From: CAYNTH01 sp964427055
GTDB lineage: Archaea > Aenigmatarchaeota > Aenigmatarchaeia > CG10238-14 > SCSR01
DNA length: 30,886 nt
Reading direction: 5' to 3'
Assembly: GCA_964427055.1 (NCBI GenBank)
Contig: CAYRSQ010000004.1
Location: 1-30,886, forward strand
The notes beneath the pieces were generated by a model. The model was given only the letters and a program-made list of their open reading frames with translations, made no database searches and was not told where the DNA came from. Of this stretch, positions 1 to 8,135 are shown in pieces (within the stretch, counting starts at the first letter, position 1; each line of letters begins with the position of its first letter). Position numbers and translations under genes: made by a program.

Positions 1-309
1 GCATTCATTGAGAAGGTTTCTTGTTCCTTCCACGTTTACCTTTCTGTACAATTCCAAATGCTTATTGGACGTAGCATTGATGTCTCCAATAGCAGCTAAA
101 TGGAAAACTATGTCGACGTCTTTACATATGTCTTTTATAGAGTCTTTATCTATCAGGTCTCCTTTCCAAATTTTCAGTGAATCGTTTTTAATTTCAGGAA
201 TTTTGATATCTTGTCTTGTTAGGCATCTAACCTTCCAGCCGTCAGATAATAATCTCTCGATCAGATGCCTACCTATATACCCTGTCCCGCCCGTTACTAA
301 AGCTTTCAT
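1..309 (-). CDS. NAD-dependent epimerase/dehydratase (partial, N-terminal 103 codons)
   Basis: This is the start of an extended short-chain dehydrogenase/reductase (sugar-nucleotide epimerase/dehydratase family). It begins at ATG 309 on the minus strand and runs off the window at base 1 with the frame open. The N-terminus MKALVTGGTGYIGRHLIERL carries the Rossmann GxxGxxG dinucleotide-binding motif. About 60 residues later comes DIVFHLAAIGD, the family's HxAA segment, and then VNVEGTRNLL, the usual NVxGTxNLL stretch. Such enzymes act on NDP-sugars in the cytosol, but the substrate cannot be told because the catalytic YxxxK part lies outside the window. It is divergent from a polysaccharide deacetylase 98 bp away, so a role in surface-glycan synthesis is plausible but inferred. 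The start has a purine-rich GATGAG just upstream. Confidence 0.9.
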   Translation of the reverse strand, partial: MKALVTGGTGYIGRHLIERLLSDGWKVRCLTRQDIKIPEIKNDSLKIWKGDLIDKDSIKDICKDVDIVFHLAAIGDINATSNKHLELYRKVNVEGTRNLLNEC

Positions 310-349
310 AATCTCATCTGAAAGTTCAATGATTGAAGAATTACTTTGA

Positions 350-360
350 AGTTATATATT
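350..360. promoter_or_regulatory. Shared TATA-like element between divergent genes
   Basis: The 98-bp gap between the epimerase start (309, minus) and the deacetylase start (408, plus) contains agttatatatt, a nearly symmetric TATA element. It lies 48 bp upstream of the deacetylase start and about 41 bp upstream of the epimerase start. It could serve both directions, leaving short leaders. Inference from position and composition only. Confidence 0.4.
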
Positions 361-407
361 GTTTATTATATCTAAATTTTCTAATACTTTGTAGAACGTG
401 TGGTTTC

Positions 408-1196
408 ATGAAGTATGCATTCCTTACTGTGGATTTGGAAGAATTCGATTCACCAATTGATTTCGGTGGGGTTGTGTCCCACAAAGACATGTTTGAAGTC
501 AGTCGTAAGGGTTGTGTGGAGATGCTGAAAATTTTAAATTCATTTAAAGTACGGTCTACGTTTTTCACGACTACGGCATTTGCAAAAGAAAATCCAGAGT
601 TGATTAAGAAAATAGTTTCAGGGGGGCATGAGATAGCTTTCCATGGCAATGTCCACAAAACGGACTTACCAGATTTGAACGAACCTGATATGATGAAGTA
701 TTTCAGAAAGCATAAAAAAGAATTGGAAAAGTTGTCAGAGACTAAGATAGTTGGATTCAGAAATCCGAAGATGAGAACACCCCCATATGAGGTGCTTAAA
801 AAGAACGGGATAAAGTACGATAGTTCGCTTCATCCTACCTATATACCTGGGTTTTATAACAATTTTCTGAAACCGACATCAATCTACGATGAACATGGGA
901 TTTTGGAGATACCAGTTTCAGTAGTTCCATTAGTGAGATTTCCTTTCTCTTGGTTATGGTTCAGAAACTTCGGCGTGAGATATAGTAAACTATGCACTAA
1001 GTTAGCTTCTTATAATGAAGACTTCGTTAATCTCTATTTTCATCCATGGGAGTTTGTGGACATAAGTTCATTCAATATGCCAGTTTTCATCAAGAGAAAC
1101 AGCGGAAATAACATGAAGAGGACATTCTCGGAGTATATAGAATGGTTGATAAAACAAGATTTTGATATAATTCCGATAAAAGAATATATTCAATAA
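408..1196 (+). CDS. Polysaccharide deacetylase family protein (CE4/NodB-like)
   Basis: A 262-aa protein of the NodB-homology (carbohydrate esterase 4) fold, which removes N-acetyl groups from amino sugars using a metal bound by Asp/His/His. Visible motifs are FLTVDLEEFDSP near the N-terminus (metal/catalytic Asp strand), RSTFFTT, GHEIAFHGNVHKTDL (the HxxxH-type motif 2), GFRNPKMRTP (motif 3 with Arg and Pro), and a late YFHPWEFVD. The HPWE signature is typical of the cytoplasmic XrtA/PEP-CTERM-type deacetylase branch. No signal peptide is seen from this start. The frame is open further upstream to 333, but ATG 408 is preceded by GTGGT at a suitable distance and begins exactly at the conserved first strand. 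It is divergent from an epimerase, consistent with glycan work. The substrate is unknown. Confidence 0.9.
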   Translation: MKYAFLTVDLEEFDSPIDFGGVVSHKDMFEVSRKGCVEMLKILNSFKVRSTFFTTTAFAKENPELIKKIVSGGHEIAFHGNVHKTDLPDLNEPDMMKYFRKHKKELEKLSETKIVGFRNPKMRTPPYEVLKKNGIKYDSSLHPTYIPGFYNNFLKPTSIYDEHGILEIPVSVVPLVRFPFSWLWFRNFGVRYSKLCTKLASYNEDFVNLYFHPWEFVDISSFNMPVFIKRNSGNNMKRTFSEYIEWLIKQDFDIIPIKEYIQ

Positions 1197-1223
1197 ACTA
1201 GTTCTATAGAAGGTCCTGAACTC

Positions 1224-1239
1224 CTTATTAATTTATTAG
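1224..1239 (+). promoter_or_regulatory. Probable promoter of prefoldin alpha-ftsY
   Basis: An AT-rich stretch cttattaatttattag is centred about 30 bp upstream of the prefoldin alpha ATG at 1262. That spacing would put the transcript start within a few bases of the start codon. There is no clear Shine-Dalgarno in front of that ATG, which fits a leaderless or nearly leaderless mRNA. Inference. Confidence 0.35.
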
Positions 1240-1261
1240 TTAAACAAACTATTGTTGATTT

Positions 1262-1717
1262 ATGGCTGACAGGACGAAGGTTGAAGAACAACTACAGCAG
1301 AAAATAGTCGAATACAAGACTAAGGAACAATTAGCCAATTCCATGTCCAATCAGAAAGACATGTTTGAAGCTAAGCTGTTGGAGGTGCAAGGTACATTGC
1401 ATGCTATGGAACAGATGGCGCATGGAGACTCAGAAATGATTTTTCCCATAGGGTCAGGTTCTTATATCAAGGGAAAAAGAATTGATGGAAACACTGTGTT
1501 GGTCGAGATAGGAGCGAACGTAGCTTTGAATATGAGCATATCCGATGCAAACTCATATATTGAGTCTAGAAAAAAAGAATTGGAAAATGGGATGGGTTCT
1601 CTGGATACTGATATTAAGAGAACTATATCAGAGATGAGGGATATAGAATTTGATGCCCAGAAAATTATGGCTGATGCCCAGAGAGAAGATTCCAAGTTCA
1701 AAGTAGTTTCCAGTTAA
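1262..1717 (+). CDS. pfdA: Prefoldin subunit alpha
   Basis: A 151-aa cytosolic co-chaperone subunit. Two alpha and four beta subunits form the jellyfish-shaped prefoldin hexamer, which holds unfolded proteins for the thermosome. The sequence shows the class architecture: an N-terminal coiled-coil helix (about residues 1-48, rich in E/Q/K), two central beta hairpins (IFPIGSGSYIKGKRI and TVLVEIGANVALNMSI), and a C-terminal coiled-coil helix (about 90-148, with SYIESRKKELE). The double hairpin marks alpha rather than beta. It sits just before ftsY, as in many archaea, where pfdA-ftsY is a recurrent pair. The usual upstream partners (rpl18a/eif6) are absent; a deacetylase is there instead. Confidence 0.95.
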   Translation: MADRTKVEEQLQQKIVEYKTKEQLANSMSNQKDMFEAKLLEVQGTLHAMEQMAHGDSEMIFPIGSGSYIKGKRIDGNTVLVEIGANVALNMSISDANSYIESRKKELENGMGSLDTDIKRTISEMRDIEFDAQKIMADAQREDSKFKVVSS

Positions 1718-1729
1718 TCGGTGTTTGGA

Positions 1730-2884
1730 ATGTTCGATGTTCTGAAGAAGAAGTTATCAAAGGCCATAGAATCAATTTCTAAGAGGGTCATAGAAAAAGG
1801 AGAGCAGGATATCAAGGAAGACAGCAAAAAACTCAAAGGGAGTTCAGAAGCGATAGAATATCAACAAGTATCTACGGAAATTGTTTCTGAAAATCTTTCC
1901 GAAAAACTGAAAATCGATGAAATTCGAGCTTTAGACACAGGTGAAGTATCTAAGGATTTGAAAATTGAATCTGAATCCAAGAATACGGGAAAACCACGCA
2001 AGATGCCTTTTATCAAAGAAGCGTTTGAAAAAGTGTCTAAAAAGATAACTGAAAAAACATTGGAAAAGAAAGATTTGTATCCTGTACTGGAAGAGCTTGA
2101 AAGAGACTTGATAGATGCCGATGTTGCTGTAGATGTGGCTGAAAAAATAAAAATTCAGTTGGTCGAAACGTTGTCTGGGAAGCACATAAAACGAGGCAAT
2201 GAGAAAAAACTCATTATAAACGCTTTCAAGGAAACGATTCTAAACATAGTATCCGTTCCAGAGTTGAATTTAAAAGATATGGCATCTAAAAAGCGGCCAG
2301 TAGTCTTATTGTTTTTGGGTTTCAATGGTGCGGGAAAGACCACTTCTATAGCCAAAGTGGCGAACTGGATTAAAAAGAATGGGATGACATCAGTCCTCGC
2401 AGCAGCAGATACGTTTAGGGCGGCTTCGATAGAACAGTTGGAAGAACATGCTGACAACCTAGGGGTCAGGGTCATAAAACATAGCTACGGCTCGGACCCA
2501 GCAGCAGTCGTTTATGATGCCATTGAACACGCCAAAGCCAAAGGCGTAGATTTTGTATTGGCTGACTCTGCTGGAAGAATACATACGAATGAAAATCTTA
2601 TGAAAGAATTGAAGAAGATTGCGAAGGTCAGCAAACCTGATTTGAAGATTCTAGTCATAGATTCTCTGACAGGGAACGACGCTTTGCTTCAAGCGAAAGC
2701 CTTCGGCGAAATAGGGATAGATGCTGTCATATTTACGAAAGTGGATGTGAATGAAAAAGGAGGTTCGATACTTTCGGTGACGAATGAATTGAACAAACCC
2801 ATTCTGTTTCTGAGTATGGGGCAAGGTTATGATGAATTCGAGAATTTCGATGCCGAAAAATTCGTTAGAAACCTATTTGAATAG
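1730..2884 (+). CDS. ftsY: Signal recognition particle receptor FtsY
   Basis: A 384-aa SRP receptor GTPase that docks SRP-ribosome complexes at the membrane by forming a heterodimer with SRP54. A charged Lys/Glu-rich N-terminal region (about residues 1-85) is followed by the helical N domain and the G domain. The P-loop GFNGAGKTT lies near residue 198, then DTFRAASIEQL, a G3 box, and TKVD (G4) followed by KGGSIL. The G3 box reads DSAGR rather than the common DTAGR, a conservative change. GTG 1721 is also open, but ATG 1730 is preferred because GGTG lies 6 nt before it. It is 12 bp after prefoldin alpha and 37 bp before SRP54, placing both partner GTPases side by side. Confidence 0.95.
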   Translation: MFDVLKKKLSKAIESISKRVIEKGEQDIKEDSKKLKGSSEAIEYQQVSTEIVSENLSEKLKIDEIRALDTGEVSKDLKIESESKNTGKPRKMPFIKEAFEKVSKKITEKTLEKKDLYPVLEELERDLIDADVAVDVAEKIKIQLVETLSGKHIKRGNEKKLIINAFKETILNIVSVPELNLKDMASKKRPVVLLFLGFNGAGKTTSIAKVANWIKKNGMTSVLAAADTFRAASIEQLEEHADNLGVRVIKHSYGSDPAAVVYDAIEHAKAKGVDFVLADSAGRIHTNENLMKELKKIAKVSKPDLKILVIDSLTGNDALLQAKAFGEIGIDAVIFTKVDVNEKGGSILSVTNELNKPILFLSMGQGYDEFENFDAEKFVRNLFE

Positions 2885-2888
2885 GTCA

Positions 2889-2900
2889 AATTTAAAAACC
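2889..2900 (+). promoter_or_regulatory. Probable TATA box of srp54
   Basis: aatttaaaaacc lies between ftsY and srp54, centred about 28 bp before the srp54 ATG at 2922. With the usual archaeal TATA-to-start spacing, transcription would begin at or next to the start codon, giving a leaderless message. No GGTGA-type site precedes this ATG. Inference. Confidence 0.45.
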
Positions 2901-2921
2901 TAATTCCAACTAATTGATATC

Positions 2922-4247
2922 ATGTTAGATGATCTAGGGAAGACTCTGAGCGGGTTGATAAACGGATTAGTTAACAGAAGTTCCGTAGACAAGGAAACCG
3001 TAGAGAAATTGCTTCGGGATATAAGAAAAACACTTTTACAGGCGGATGTAGACGCAGTGCTCGTTGATGAACTAATAAAAAACATAGAAGAAAAGGCGCT
3101 AAAAAAGGACCCTCCGGCTGGGATGACACTTAGAGAACATGTATTGAAAACGATTTATGAAGAGCTTGTAACTTTACTCGGAGAGACGCCTTCTGATATT
3201 TCAGATAAAAAAAGGATATTGCTTATAGGACTTTTCGGGAGCGGTAAAACGACAACCGCCGCTAAATTGGCTAGATATTTCAAGAAAAAGGGAAAGAGAC
3301 CCGTCCTAGTTGCTTTGGATTATCATAGGCCGGCGGCATCACAGCAATTGAAACAATTAGGTGAACGATTGAAGGTTCCTGTCCATGTAGATGGCGATAA
3401 AGACCCATATAAAGGAGCCAAATACGCTATGGAGAATTTTAAGAAACAGGATGTGATGATATTTGACACTGCCGGAAGAAACGCGTTGGATAAAGACCTT
3501 GCAAATGAATTGAAGAAACTATCGGACATAATAGGTCCAGATGAAGTTATATTGGCGATACCAGCAGACATAGGCAAAGTCGCCAAGAAACAGGGAGAAG
3601 AATTTAATAGATTGGTTGGAATAACTGGAATTATAATAACAAAGATGGATGGTACGGCAAAAGCAGGCGGAGCACTTGCTGCAGCCAATGCCACCGGAGC
3701 CAAAGTGAACTTTCTAGGAACGGGTGAAAATCTAGAAGACTTTGAAGTTTACGATTCAAAACGATTCGTTTCAAGATTACTAGGACTAGGAGACCTTCAG
3801 ACACTTTTGGAGAAGGCGAACGAGTCTGGGGTAAAGGAAGAAACGATGGAGAAACTGATTGAAGGCAAATTCACATTAAATGATTTCTATGAACAGATAG
3901 ATGCTATGCAGAATATGGGCCCTTTGGGAAATTTGATAGGAATGATACCAGGCGCCAGTGGGACTAAGATTCCAAAAGAATTGATAGAAAAACAGGAGAA
4001 TCAGATGAAAAATTATAAACATATAATCAACAGCATGACAGAAGACGAAAGAAATGACCCTGAAATACTAAACTCAAGCAGGATAATAAGAATATCAAGA
4101 GGCAGCGGGAGACCTGAATCTGAAATCAGGGAACTGTTGTCCCAATACAAGAAAATGAAGAAAGTAATGAAAATGATGGGTGGAACGGCTGGATTGAAAC
4201 GTGGGTCCATGAAAAATATGGCCAAACGATTTGGATTCAAATTATAA
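2922..4247 (+). CDS. srp54: Signal recognition particle 54 kDa protein (SRP54)
   Basis: A 441-aa SRP GTPase that binds signal sequences and 7S RNA and delivers ribosomes to FtsY. The N domain occupies about residues 1-95. The G domain has P-loop GLFGSGKTT (103-111), DTAGR (182-186), TKMD (240-243) and the closing GGALAA motif. The C-terminal M domain (about 310-441) is rich in Met and Lys (MGPLGNLIGMIP, YKKMKKVMKMMGG) and contains ILNSSRIIRISRGSGR, the SRP-RNA-binding helix-turn-helix with the conserved SRxxRIxxGSG signature. Length is normal for archaeal SRP54. No 7S RNA gene was found in the window. Confidence 0.97.
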   Translation: MLDDLGKTLSGLINGLVNRSSVDKETVEKLLRDIRKTLLQADVDAVLVDELIKNIEEKALKKDPPAGMTLREHVLKTIYEELVTLLGETPSDISDKKRILLIGLFGSGKTTTAAKLARYFKKKGKRPVLVALDYHRPAASQQLKQLGERLKVPVHVDGDKDPYKGAKYAMENFKKQDVMIFDTAGRNALDKDLANELKKLSDIIGPDEVILAIPADIGKVAKKQGEEFNRLVGITGIIITKMDGTAKAGGALAAANATGAKVNFLGTGENLEDFEVYDSKRFVSRLLGLGDLQTLLEKANESGVKEETMEKLIEGKFTLNDFYEQIDAMQNMGPLGNLIGMIPGASGTKIPKELIEKQENQMKNYKHIINSMTEDERNDPEILNSSRIIRISRGSGRPESEIRELLSQYKKMKKVMKMMGGTAGLKRGSMKNMAKRFGFKL

Positions 4248-4260
4248 GTTCTGTGATTAT

Positions 4261-5541
4261 ATGAAATTAGACAATCTCAGAGAAAAGACTATAACTCTGA
4301 TGAAAAATGGGCATATCTGCGATAATTGTCTGGGCAGGGGATTCGCCGAATTGCTGACAGGTATGTCGAACGATGAGAGAGGACGGATACTAAGACTCTA
4401 TTTAGCATTTTTGATAGATTCCGGCGAAAACATAGAAGTGGACCATAGCAATTTTCATGGAATAGAATTCAGGCATGTCAAACTCAAACCAACTACGCCC
4501 AAACCATGTAGCATCTGTGGGGATTTTTTTAGCGAAAGTATAAGCCACTTAGCTGAGGAGATTTCAAAAAAACTCTCCAGTTATGAATTTGACAGTTTTC
4601 TCATAGGGACCGTAGTTTCCAGCAAACTCATAGGTAGGCAGGAAAAGGCGTGGATGGAGAGTGGCATAGAGTTCGTCGAGCCTATCAGGAGAGAAATTAA
4701 TCGGGAACTAGGAAAAAAAGTGGAGAGATTGACCGGAAAGAGAGCCGATTTGGAAACCCCTGACATAACTATCATAGCAGACCTTGAGAAGAATCAGATT
4801 AATCTCCAGGTAAGCAGCATCCTCATCTATGGAAAATATCAGAAACTTGCCAGAGGAATATCGCAGAGTATATGGATATGCAAAAGCTGCAATGGGAAGG
4901 GATGCGTGAAATGTAGTGGAGAAGGGAAAGTGTATAAGACTTCCATACAGGAAATCATAGGAACCCCTATGATAAAGAGTTTCAAGGCGAAAAGGACAAA
5001 GTTTCACGGCTCCGGGAGAGAGGATGTGGATGTCAGATGCCTTGGAAAGAGGCCATTCATAATAGAGATGCTCCGCCCGAAAGTGCGGAAATCGGATTTG
5101 AAGAAACTCCAGTCAATTATAAACAAGTCAAAAAAAGTCAAAGTATTTGGATTGAAGTTTGCATCCAAGGTCGATATACACGAAGTTAAGACTTCTAAAT
5201 ACGACAAGACTTATCTGGCAGAAGTCACGTTCGAAAGTGATGTAGACAAGGAGAGATTGAAGGCTATAGGTAAACTGAATGATTATATCATAAGTCAGAG
5301 GACTCCGAGGAGGGTTGCCCACAGGAGAGCGGACAAGATTAGAAAGCGGAGTTTGGTGAATGTAAAGTACAAATTGCTTGGAAAGAAGAGAGTTGAATTC
5401 AAGATGAGAGGGGAATCTGGCCTATATATTAAAGAACTGATATCTGGAGACGACGGTCGTACTAATCCTAACTTTTCGGACTTACTGGACAATAAAGTTA
5501 AAAACATTAAATTAGATGTAATTAAAGTACATACCAAGTAA
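4261..5541 (+). CDS. pus10: tRNA pseudouridine synthase Pus10
   Basis: A 426-aa archaeal Pus10, which makes pseudouridine 54 and 55 in the T loop of tRNAs (the job TruB does in bacteria). The N-terminal module has two zinc-type Cys pairs, C20xxC23 (ICDNCLGRGF) and C83xxC86. In the middle, ICKSCNGKGCVKCSGEGK gives two further CxxC pairs. The catalytic segment GSGREDVDVRCLG contains the Asp expected as the nucleophile (D255 in RED) and leads into RPFIIEMLRP, a Pus10 hallmark. The C-terminus ends with the family's GRTNPNFSDLL. ATG 4261 starts 13 bp after srp54; an earlier in-frame ATG at 4231 would overlap srp54 and adds no conserved sequence. It is followed 21 bp later by the eL21 gene, so it is probably co-transcribed. 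Confidence 0.93.
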   Translation: MKLDNLREKTITLMKNGHICDNCLGRGFAELLTGMSNDERGRILRLYLAFLIDSGENIEVDHSNFHGIEFRHVKLKPTTPKPCSICGDFFSESISHLAEEISKKLSSYEFDSFLIGTVVSSKLIGRQEKAWMESGIEFVEPIRREINRELGKKVERLTGKRADLETPDITIIADLEKNQINLQVSSILIYGKYQKLARGISQSIWICKSCNGKGCVKCSGEGKVYKTSIQEIIGTPMIKSFKAKRTKFHGSGREDVDVRCLGKRPFIIEMLRPKVRKSDLKKLQSIINKSKKVKVFGLKFASKVDIHEVKTSKYDKTYLAEVTFESDVDKERLKAIGKLNDYIISQRTPRRVAHRRADKIRKRSLVNVKYKLLGKKRVEFKMRGESGLYIKELISGDDGRTNPNFSDLLDNKVKNIKLDVIKVHTK

Positions 5542-5562
5542 ATATGAGATAAAGGCGATTTT

Positions 5563-5847
5563 ATGGTTAAGAAGTCAAAAGGACCGAGAAGCGACACAAG
5601 AAACAGGCTGAAGCAGCATCCCTCTAAAAGGCCGACCATAAACAAATTCCTCGAGAAGTTTGAAGTAAACGAAAAAGTAGTCATATATCAGGAGCCTTCC
5701 AGTCACAAGGGGATGCCATTTATCAGGTACAAAGGAAGGTCGGGTATCGTAACTGGAAAAAGAGGCAAAAGCTATATGATTGAAATAACCGACGGAAAAA
5801 AGAAAAAAATGCTCATTTCTAAGCCAGAACACCTCAGAAAGACATAA
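5563..5847 (+). CDS. rpl21e: Ribosomal protein eL21 (L21e)
   Basis: A 94-aa basic large-subunit protein of the archaeal/eukaryotic eL21 family. The sequence carries the family pattern: an N-terminal basic start (MVKKSKGPRSDTRNRL), a central VYQEPSSHKGMP-like stretch, then the SH3-like core with RYKGRSGIVTGKRGKSYMIEI. The gene order L21e-rpoF-DUF655 seen here is common in archaea and supports all three calls. The start ATG has GGCGATTTT just in front. Confidence 0.96.
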   Translation: MVKKSKGPRSDTRNRLKQHPSKRPTINKFLEKFEVNEKVVIYQEPSSHKGMPFIRYKGRSGIVTGKRGKSYMIEITDGKKKKMLISKPEHLRKT

Positions 5848-5849
5848 TT

Positions 5850-5882
5850 CGCGCAATTTTGCGCGTCTGAGTAATCCTTTTT
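5850..5882 (+). terminator. Hairpin plus T-run after eL21
   Basis: A perfect 7-bp inverted repeat CGCGCAA-TT-TTGCGCG (5850-5865) stands 3 bp after the eL21 stop and is followed by a TTTTT run at 5878-5882. It may end or stabilise the srp54-pus10-rpl21e transcript. The same T-rich segment continues as TTTTTAAATTATC, a candidate TATA element for rpoF, whose ATG at 5927 has a strong GGGGGATC ahead of it. Archaeal termination depends mainly on T-runs, so the role of the hairpin is uncertain. Confidence 0.5.
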
Positions 5883-5926
5883 AAATTATCGCATTCAATA
5901 GATAATTAGATTATGGGGGATCTTGA

Positions 5927-6268
5927 ATGAGACTGATTAAAGAAGACCTAATTTCGAACGCAGAAGCGAAAGAAATAGTCAAAAAAATAGCAAAGCCTGA
6001 CGATATGAAGTATGAACAGAAGAACGCTTACGATAACCTTAACAAGTTCGTAGTTGTGGATCCCAAGAAAGTGGAATCTCTTGTAGAGGCACTTAGTCAG
6101 AACAAGAAGCTTAGAACAAGACAAATCATATCGATAGCCAACATTCTACCAGAAGACGAAGATGACCTAAAAGCCATTTTACATAAAGAATATTCTAGTT
6201 TTGAACAAGTTGAGATAAATCAGATTCTGGAGACAGTCCGAAAGGTGAAATCGGACAAAACTAATTAA
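5927..6268 (+). CDS. rpoF: DNA-directed RNA polymerase subunit F (Rpo4/Rpb4)
   Basis: A 113-aa subunit of the polymerase stalk; it pairs with Rpo7/RpoE to contact emerging RNA and aid open-complex formation. The start MRLIKEDLISNAEAKEIV and the later HRDC-like region (about 60-110, with KLRTRQIISIANILPEDEDDL) match the archaeal Rpb4 family, in which the ...ANILPxxxDELR... stretch is diagnostic. The partner rpoE is not in this window. It lies 20 bp before the DUF655 gene. The rest of the core polymerase is about 14 kb downstream. Confidence 0.93.
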   Translation: MRLIKEDLISNAEAKEIVKKIAKPDDMKYEQKNAYDNLNKFVVVDPKKVESLVEALSQNKKLRTRQIISIANILPEDEDDLKAILHKEYSSFEQVEINQILETVRKVKSDKTN

Positions 6269-6288
6269 TCTCCAACCAGGTGATTTCC

Positions 6289-6840
6289 ATGGTTGCAAAA
6301 GATGATTATATTATAGTATTAGATTTCTTATCCAAAGGCAAAGCTGGAGATAGGAAAGCAGAGCCTATAGCACAAGCACTAGGTGAGAAATATTTCAATT
6401 TACTGGAAGTTGTTTTGAAACCCGATGCCTCAGTGAAGCCTGGCGACAAACTATACATAGGCGGTGATAAGAGGGACGAAGTGAAGTACATAAAGAATAG
6501 GATAGAATATGGAGCCCTGACAAACTTCGCAAAGACCGAATTGGAAGACATCATGAACAAACTGATAGACGAAGACGAGAAGAGATTCATCGATTTCTTC
6601 AACAAAGCGGGACCCGTAACCACCAGACTTCACAGTTTAGAGTTATTGCCGGGCATAGGAAAACGGCATATGTGGGAGATAATCAAGATGAGAAAGGTCA
6701 AACCGTTCGAGAGTTTCAAGGACCTTAAGGAAAGAGTTGATATGCTCCCAGACCCTAAAAAAATGATAATAAAGAGAATAATTGAAGAAATGGAAAACAA
6801 GGATAGACATAGGCTTTTTGTGGCGAGTTCTATAGTATGA
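6289..6840 (+). CDS. DUF655 family protein (HhH-containing, RNA-associated, function unknown)
   Basis: A 183-aa member of the archaeal DUF655 family. The N-terminal half (about residues 1-80) is a small beta-rich domain (YIIVLDFLSKGKAGDRKAEP, DKLYIGGDKRDEVKYI). The C-terminal half has a helix-hairpin-helix element, LELLPGIGKRHMWEIIKMRK (about 118-137), that should bind nucleic acid. The family is nearly always encoded between rpoF and a dimethyladenosine transferase or similar gene, so a role in RNA or ribosome biology is inferred, not shown. GTG 6280 is in frame, but ATG 6289 has AGGTGAT 4 nt upstream and is preferred. Its stop overlaps the next ATG (ATGA). Confidence 0.9.
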   Translation: MVAKDDYIIVLDFLSKGKAGDRKAEPIAQALGEKYFNLLEVVLKPDASVKPGDKLYIGGDKRDEVKYIKNRIEYGALTNFAKTELEDIMNKLIDEDEKRFIDFFNKAGPVTTRLHSLELLPGIGKRHMWEIIKMRKVKPFESFKDLKERVDMLPDPKKMIIKRIIEEMENKDRHRLFVASSIV

Positions 6841-7883
6841 TTGGGATGCTCATGGAAGAGATGATAGACTATATCATGAAATATCCTGAGATGATAAGAG
6901 ATTCAATTAACGTAACGAAAGCATCCAAATTGCCGATATATGATTTTGATCGAATATTAGTATGTGGAATGGGCGGCTCCGCAATAGGAGGAGACATGCT
7001 TTCTGATGTATTGAATGGGTTCGGCATACAAGTAGAGGTCTCAAGAAGATACGACCTGCCAAAATACGTCGATAAAGACACCATCGTTTTCATAGTCAGT
7101 TATTCCGGTAACACGGAAGAAACATTGAGCCAGTTCGTGGAATCAAAAAAACTGGGATTAAATATAATAGCAATCAGTTCTGACGGAAGACTGTGCAAAT
7201 GGTGCAACGAGTTGGACATCCCATTCGTCCAGTTGCCTGTAGGGTTCCAACCAAGAGCCGCATTGCCATATCTATTTTTTCCCATGCTAGAATATGTCCA
7301 GAGCGCTAAAAATCTGGAAGTTTCTGATGACATAAAGGAAACTTTGGAAGTTCTCGAAAACTTGAGAATGGACAGAGAGAAACTGAATGAGATACGAAGA
7401 ATAGCGTCTATCTGCAAAGGCAGTAGAATTAACGTGTACGGGCCTGAATATCTGGAATCGGCGATAAAAAGGCTGAAATGTCAGATAAACGAGAACAGCA
7501 AATTACCATCTTCTTGGGCGGTGTTTCCAGAACTTAATCATAACGAAATAGTAGGTTACGAAGACAACCTAAAAAATAACGATGACTATGTGATACTCCT
7601 TCGAGATACTGAAGAAAGTCCTGCCATAATGACTAGGATAGATGCTACCAGAGACATAATACAAGATCGATCAAAAGGTATAATACAAATTTATTCAGAA
7701 GGAAAATCGGATATCTGTAAGGTGATATCACTGTCGTTTTTGGGAGACATTTTGAGTTTCTATCTCGCTAAGGAAGAAGGTAAATCTCCTCTGAAGGCAG
7801 AGAATATAGATAAATTGAAATCAATCCTTAGAAATGAACTGAATGTACAAGAAAAGTTAGAAAAGGAACTTAAAGAGTCCTAG
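6837..7883 (+). CDS. Bifunctional phosphoglucose/phosphomannose isomerase
   Basis: A 348-aa SIS-domain sugar isomerase that interconverts glucose-6-P or mannose-6-P with fructose-6-P, feeding glycolysis/gluconeogenesis and mannose-based glycans. Motifs are CGMGGSAIGGDML (first SIS domain, about residue 43), FIVSYSGNTEETLS (phosphate-binding Ser/Thr cluster, about 86), and ELNHNEIVGYE, the archaeal PGI/PMI signature carrying catalytic Glu and His. The length and these motifs fit the archaeal/Aquifex type rather than cupin PGI. The start is uncertain: ATG 6837 overlaps the preceding stop, but ATG 6846 or 6852 are also possible and TGATTGGG could serve the former. The 3' end overlaps convergent aEF-1 beta by 14 bp. 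Confidence 0.93.
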   Translation: MIGMLMEEMIDYIMKYPEMIRDSINVTKASKLPIYDFDRILVCGMGGSAIGGDMLSDVLNGFGIQVEVSRRYDLPKYVDKDTIVFIVSYSGNTEETLSQFVESKKLGLNIIAISSDGRLCKWCNELDIPFVQLPVGFQPRAALPYLFFPMLEYVQSAKNLEVSDDIKETLEVLENLRMDREKLNEIRRIASICKGSRINVYGPEYLESAIKRLKCQINENSKLPSSWAVFPELNHNEIVGYEDNLKNNDDYVILLRDTEESPAIMTRIDATRDIIQDRSKGIIQIYSEGKSDICKVISLSFLGDILSFYLAKEEGKSPLKAENIDKLKSILRNELNVQEKLEKELKES

Positions 7884-8127
7884 TCATGTCGGTGACTTCT
7901 ATCTCACTGACACCTTTTATTCCTCTCAACTGAGTTTCCATTTTGTCCGATTCTCCCGATTCATCTGGTATTATTTTGACAACAATTATAGAATACATTC
8001 CGAATACCATCGGTTCTCTTTTTATCTGGTCAGGGTTTACAGTCTTTTTTATTCTCAGTTCCAAATCATCTAAATCGACTTCAGGCCCTTCTGGTAGAAT
8101 CCTATAAGTGATTATTACTTCCGCCAT
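7870..8127 (-). CDS. ef1b: Elongation factor 1-beta (aEF-1 beta)
   Basis: An 85-aa guanine-nucleotide exchange factor for aEF-1 alpha. The compact alpha/beta sandwich of the archaeal family is visible: start MAEVIITYRILPEGPEVDLD, the middle REPMVFGMYSIIVVKIIPDE, and the end GVSEIEVTDMTRTL, close to the usual family ending. Its length matches the single-domain archaeal proteins, which lack the eukaryotic GST-like domain. It follows a zinc-ribbon protein by 8 bp, a gene pair conserved in many archaea. Its last 14 bp overlap the end of the isomerase gene on the other strand. Confidence 0.95.
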   Translation of the reverse strand: MAEVIITYRILPEGPEVDLDDLELRIKKTVNPDQIKREPMVFGMYSIIVVKIIPDESGESDKMETQLRGIKGVSEIEVTDMTRTL

Positions 8128-8135
8128 GAAATCAT

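Noticed and set aside
8..349. 113-codon plus-strand frame at the window start
   Set aside because: It is antisense to the epimerase gene, whose Rossmann motif and NVxGTxN segment are clear on the minus strand.
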